Shown here in pieces: positions 62,960-64,000 of a stretch of DNA of 64,000 nucleotides. How positions within the stretch are numbered: position 1 is the first letter of the stretch; every line of letters starts with the position of its first letter. The notes beneath the pieces were generated by a model, which searched no databases, was not told where the DNA came from, and saw nothing but the letters and a program-made list of their open reading frames with translations. The DNA lies in assembly GCA_022419385.1 (NCBI GenBank), contig JAJUBI010000007.1:2637768-2701767 (forward strand). The letters are read 5' to 3'. This stretch comes from Paraconiothyrium sp. Pb-2020 (Eukaryota; Ascomycota; Dothideomycetes; Pleosporales; Didymosphaeriaceae). A program made the position numbers and the translations under genes.

Positions 62960-64000
62960 TCACCCAAGTCGCCTCCTCTTCCCCCCACGCCTCTGTGAAG
63001 CCTGCATGTTCGCATAAAAGCCATCAACGCGCTGCCCTCCATTGCGTGTGACACGACGCGGTGCAGCGTTTGCTACAGGGTTTGCTGCTGCACCTATGAA
63101 CTCTTGAGCTGCTTCCTGAAGAAGCTGGAGCTGGGTACGTCTACGCCTGACAGGTCTGGGAGGTCGGGGTGGAAGATGAGGTGGACGGGGTCGTTTTACT
63201 GATCGAGGCCAAGGAAGTTGAGGAGGTGGAGGTGGAGGAGGTGGAAGTTGATCACCCCCGTCCTCTGCCTCTTCTCCCTCTTCCTCCTCTTCCTCCTCTT
63301 CTTCCTCTTCTTCCTCCTCTGTATCTTCCTCTTCTTCCTCCTCTGTCCCTTCCTCCTCTGCCTCTTCCTCCTCTGCCTCCCCTGTCTCTTCCCCTTCCCT
63401 TCTTGCCCTTCCCCTTCTTGCCCTTCCCCTTCTTGCCCTTCCCCTTCTTGCCCTTCCCCTTCTTGCCCTCCCCCTTCTTGCCCTTCCCCTTCTCCTTCTT
63501 CTCTGTCTCCTCCTCCTTCGTCAGGTTCTGGGTCCTGATCATCTTCTTCAGGGTCCTGGTCTTCCCCTTCTTCTTCAGGAACTTGATCCTCTTGTTCTAA
63601 TCTTTCAACTAGCTCTTCATTATACTCCAACTCATGTCCTTCGGGCCAATCATTGTTATCATAGTACCTACGCCCAATAGCATTCAATTCGGCATCCCAA
63701 TTGTGTCCCGGAACACCGAGGACATTGAGTGCATGTCTTACATCATCGTAAGTGAGCCACCTTCTCATATCGGTCGCGTCTGCGTGCAACCGGTTATCAA
63801 TCGCAGCTCTGAGGAAAAACAGCACGTGCAGAGTGCCACTCCCATCGCTCTCCTCATCAAGATAGTCTAGCATTGTTGGAGTCCAGTTGCCCTGGTCTGC
63901 TGGATCTAAATCCCCCATATTCATTGCGAGGAGGCGCAACGTCTCCAGCAACAACGGGTCCCAGAATATCATGTCTCCTCGATTTAGGTCCGGGTACAAC
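62960..64000 (-). CDS. acidic repeat protein, 5' partial, frameshifted inside its repeat
   Basis: The gene enters from the right edge on the minus strand. Residues from 63999 down read as a plausible folded region (MIFWDPLLLETLRLLAMNMG, LFFLRAAIDNRLHADATD, WLTYDDVRHALNVLGVPGHNW) followed by a Glu/Asp/Gly/Gln-rich tail with QEGEG repeats. At the repeat's end this frame turns into an Arg/Lys run and stops at 63196. The neighbouring frame instead continues acidic (Glu runs), then PPPPPPPQLPWPRSVKRP and a natural-looking end (VDGFYANMQASQRRGGKRRR) to TGA at 62962-62960. One missing G at 63397-63399 explains the change. No canonical intron can, since the minus strand has no GT between 63580 and 63256. 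I do not recognise the family; nuclear localisation is suggested by the basic end. Confidence 0.65.
63391..63495 (+). repeat. 15-base minisatellite (TTCTTGCCCTTCCCC units)
   Basis: The unit repeats with TTCTTG at 63400, 63415, 63430, 63445, 63460 and 63475, nearly perfect. It encodes the QEGEG pentapeptide on the minus strand and is flanked by CTT/CCT-rich microsatellite from 63280 to 63390. The leftmost unit is one C short (CCC instead of CCCC at 63397-63399). Confidence 0.88.

Noticed and set aside
63252..63542. Lys/Gly repeat frame (GKGKKGKGKK) on the minus strand
   Set aside because: It is the third phase of the same minisatellite; the acidic phase is the one linked to folded sequence on both sides.
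1..64000. CRISPR arrays, rRNA genes, bacterial-type operons, riboswitches
   Set aside because: None seen; spliceosomal introns and gene families show nuclear fungal DNA, where these are not expected.
1..64000. secondary-metabolite cluster
   Set aside because: Transporters, regulators, a methyltransferase and oxidoreductases are present but scattered, with no polyketide, peptide or terpene backbone enzyme.

Overview
The window is nuclear DNA from a filamentous ascomycete (Pezizomycotina, probably Dothideomycetes). The evidence is the many 45-70 base introns with GT...CTAAC...AG signals, the Zn2Cys6 regulators, and fungus-specific families: HsbA, DUF3176, Clr5, Asp f 4-like, Kch1/Prm6, DHA2 transporters and a feruloyl esterase. 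Class assignment is inference. Genes lie on both strands, with no operons, CRISPR arrays, rRNA or convincing tRNA genes.

Layout. 0-6.6 kb: the 3' end of an Nse2/Mms21 SUMO ligase gene, a mitochondrial 2-oxoglutarate/malate-type carrier, a decayed coiled-coil reading frame, and a SABATH-type carboxyl methyltransferase. 8.5-15.2 kb: a secreted HsbA protein, a large DUF3176 membrane protein and an MFS transporter (both minus), and a methionine-R-sulfoxide reductase. 16.4-22.8 kb: an F-box protein, two small single-pass membrane proteins (minus) and a pyridoxal-reductase-like aldo/keto reductase. 24.4-35.4 kb: a Kch1-type potassium transporter, a gene-poor 4.5 kb, an Asp f 4-like secreted protein and the ER chaperone BiP/Kar2 (minus). 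37.9-41.5 kb: an Old Yellow Enzyme and a DHA2 transporter in convergent orientation. 43.1-56.2 kb: a minimal SET protein, a Clr5-domain protein with a Cys-rich tail, an NmrA-like reductase, a membrane-anchored amidase, methylthioadenosine phosphorylase, a Zn2Cys6 regulator and a feruloyl esterase. 57.9-64 kb: a charged orphan protein, a small mitochondrial protein, a second Zn2Cys6 regulator, and a repeat-rich acidic protein gene running off the right edge.

How the genes work together. Most are independent housekeeping or accessory genes. Possible functional neighbours are the regulator at 52.8 kb and the feruloyl esterase downstream on the same strand, and the Old Yellow Enzyme facing the DHA2 exporter. 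I see no backbone enzyme of a secondary-metabolite cluster.

I did not find a clear new multi-gene system. The strongest unexplained signals are two apparent gene lesions (a lost splice acceptor in the amidase and a one-base frameshift inside a 15-base repeat at the right edge), a SABATH methyltransferase in a fungus, a CGG-N16-CCG perfect palindrome, and a Clr5 protein with an uncharacterised cysteine module. Exon boundaries were read by eye from splice signals and frame continuity; none is supported by transcripts.
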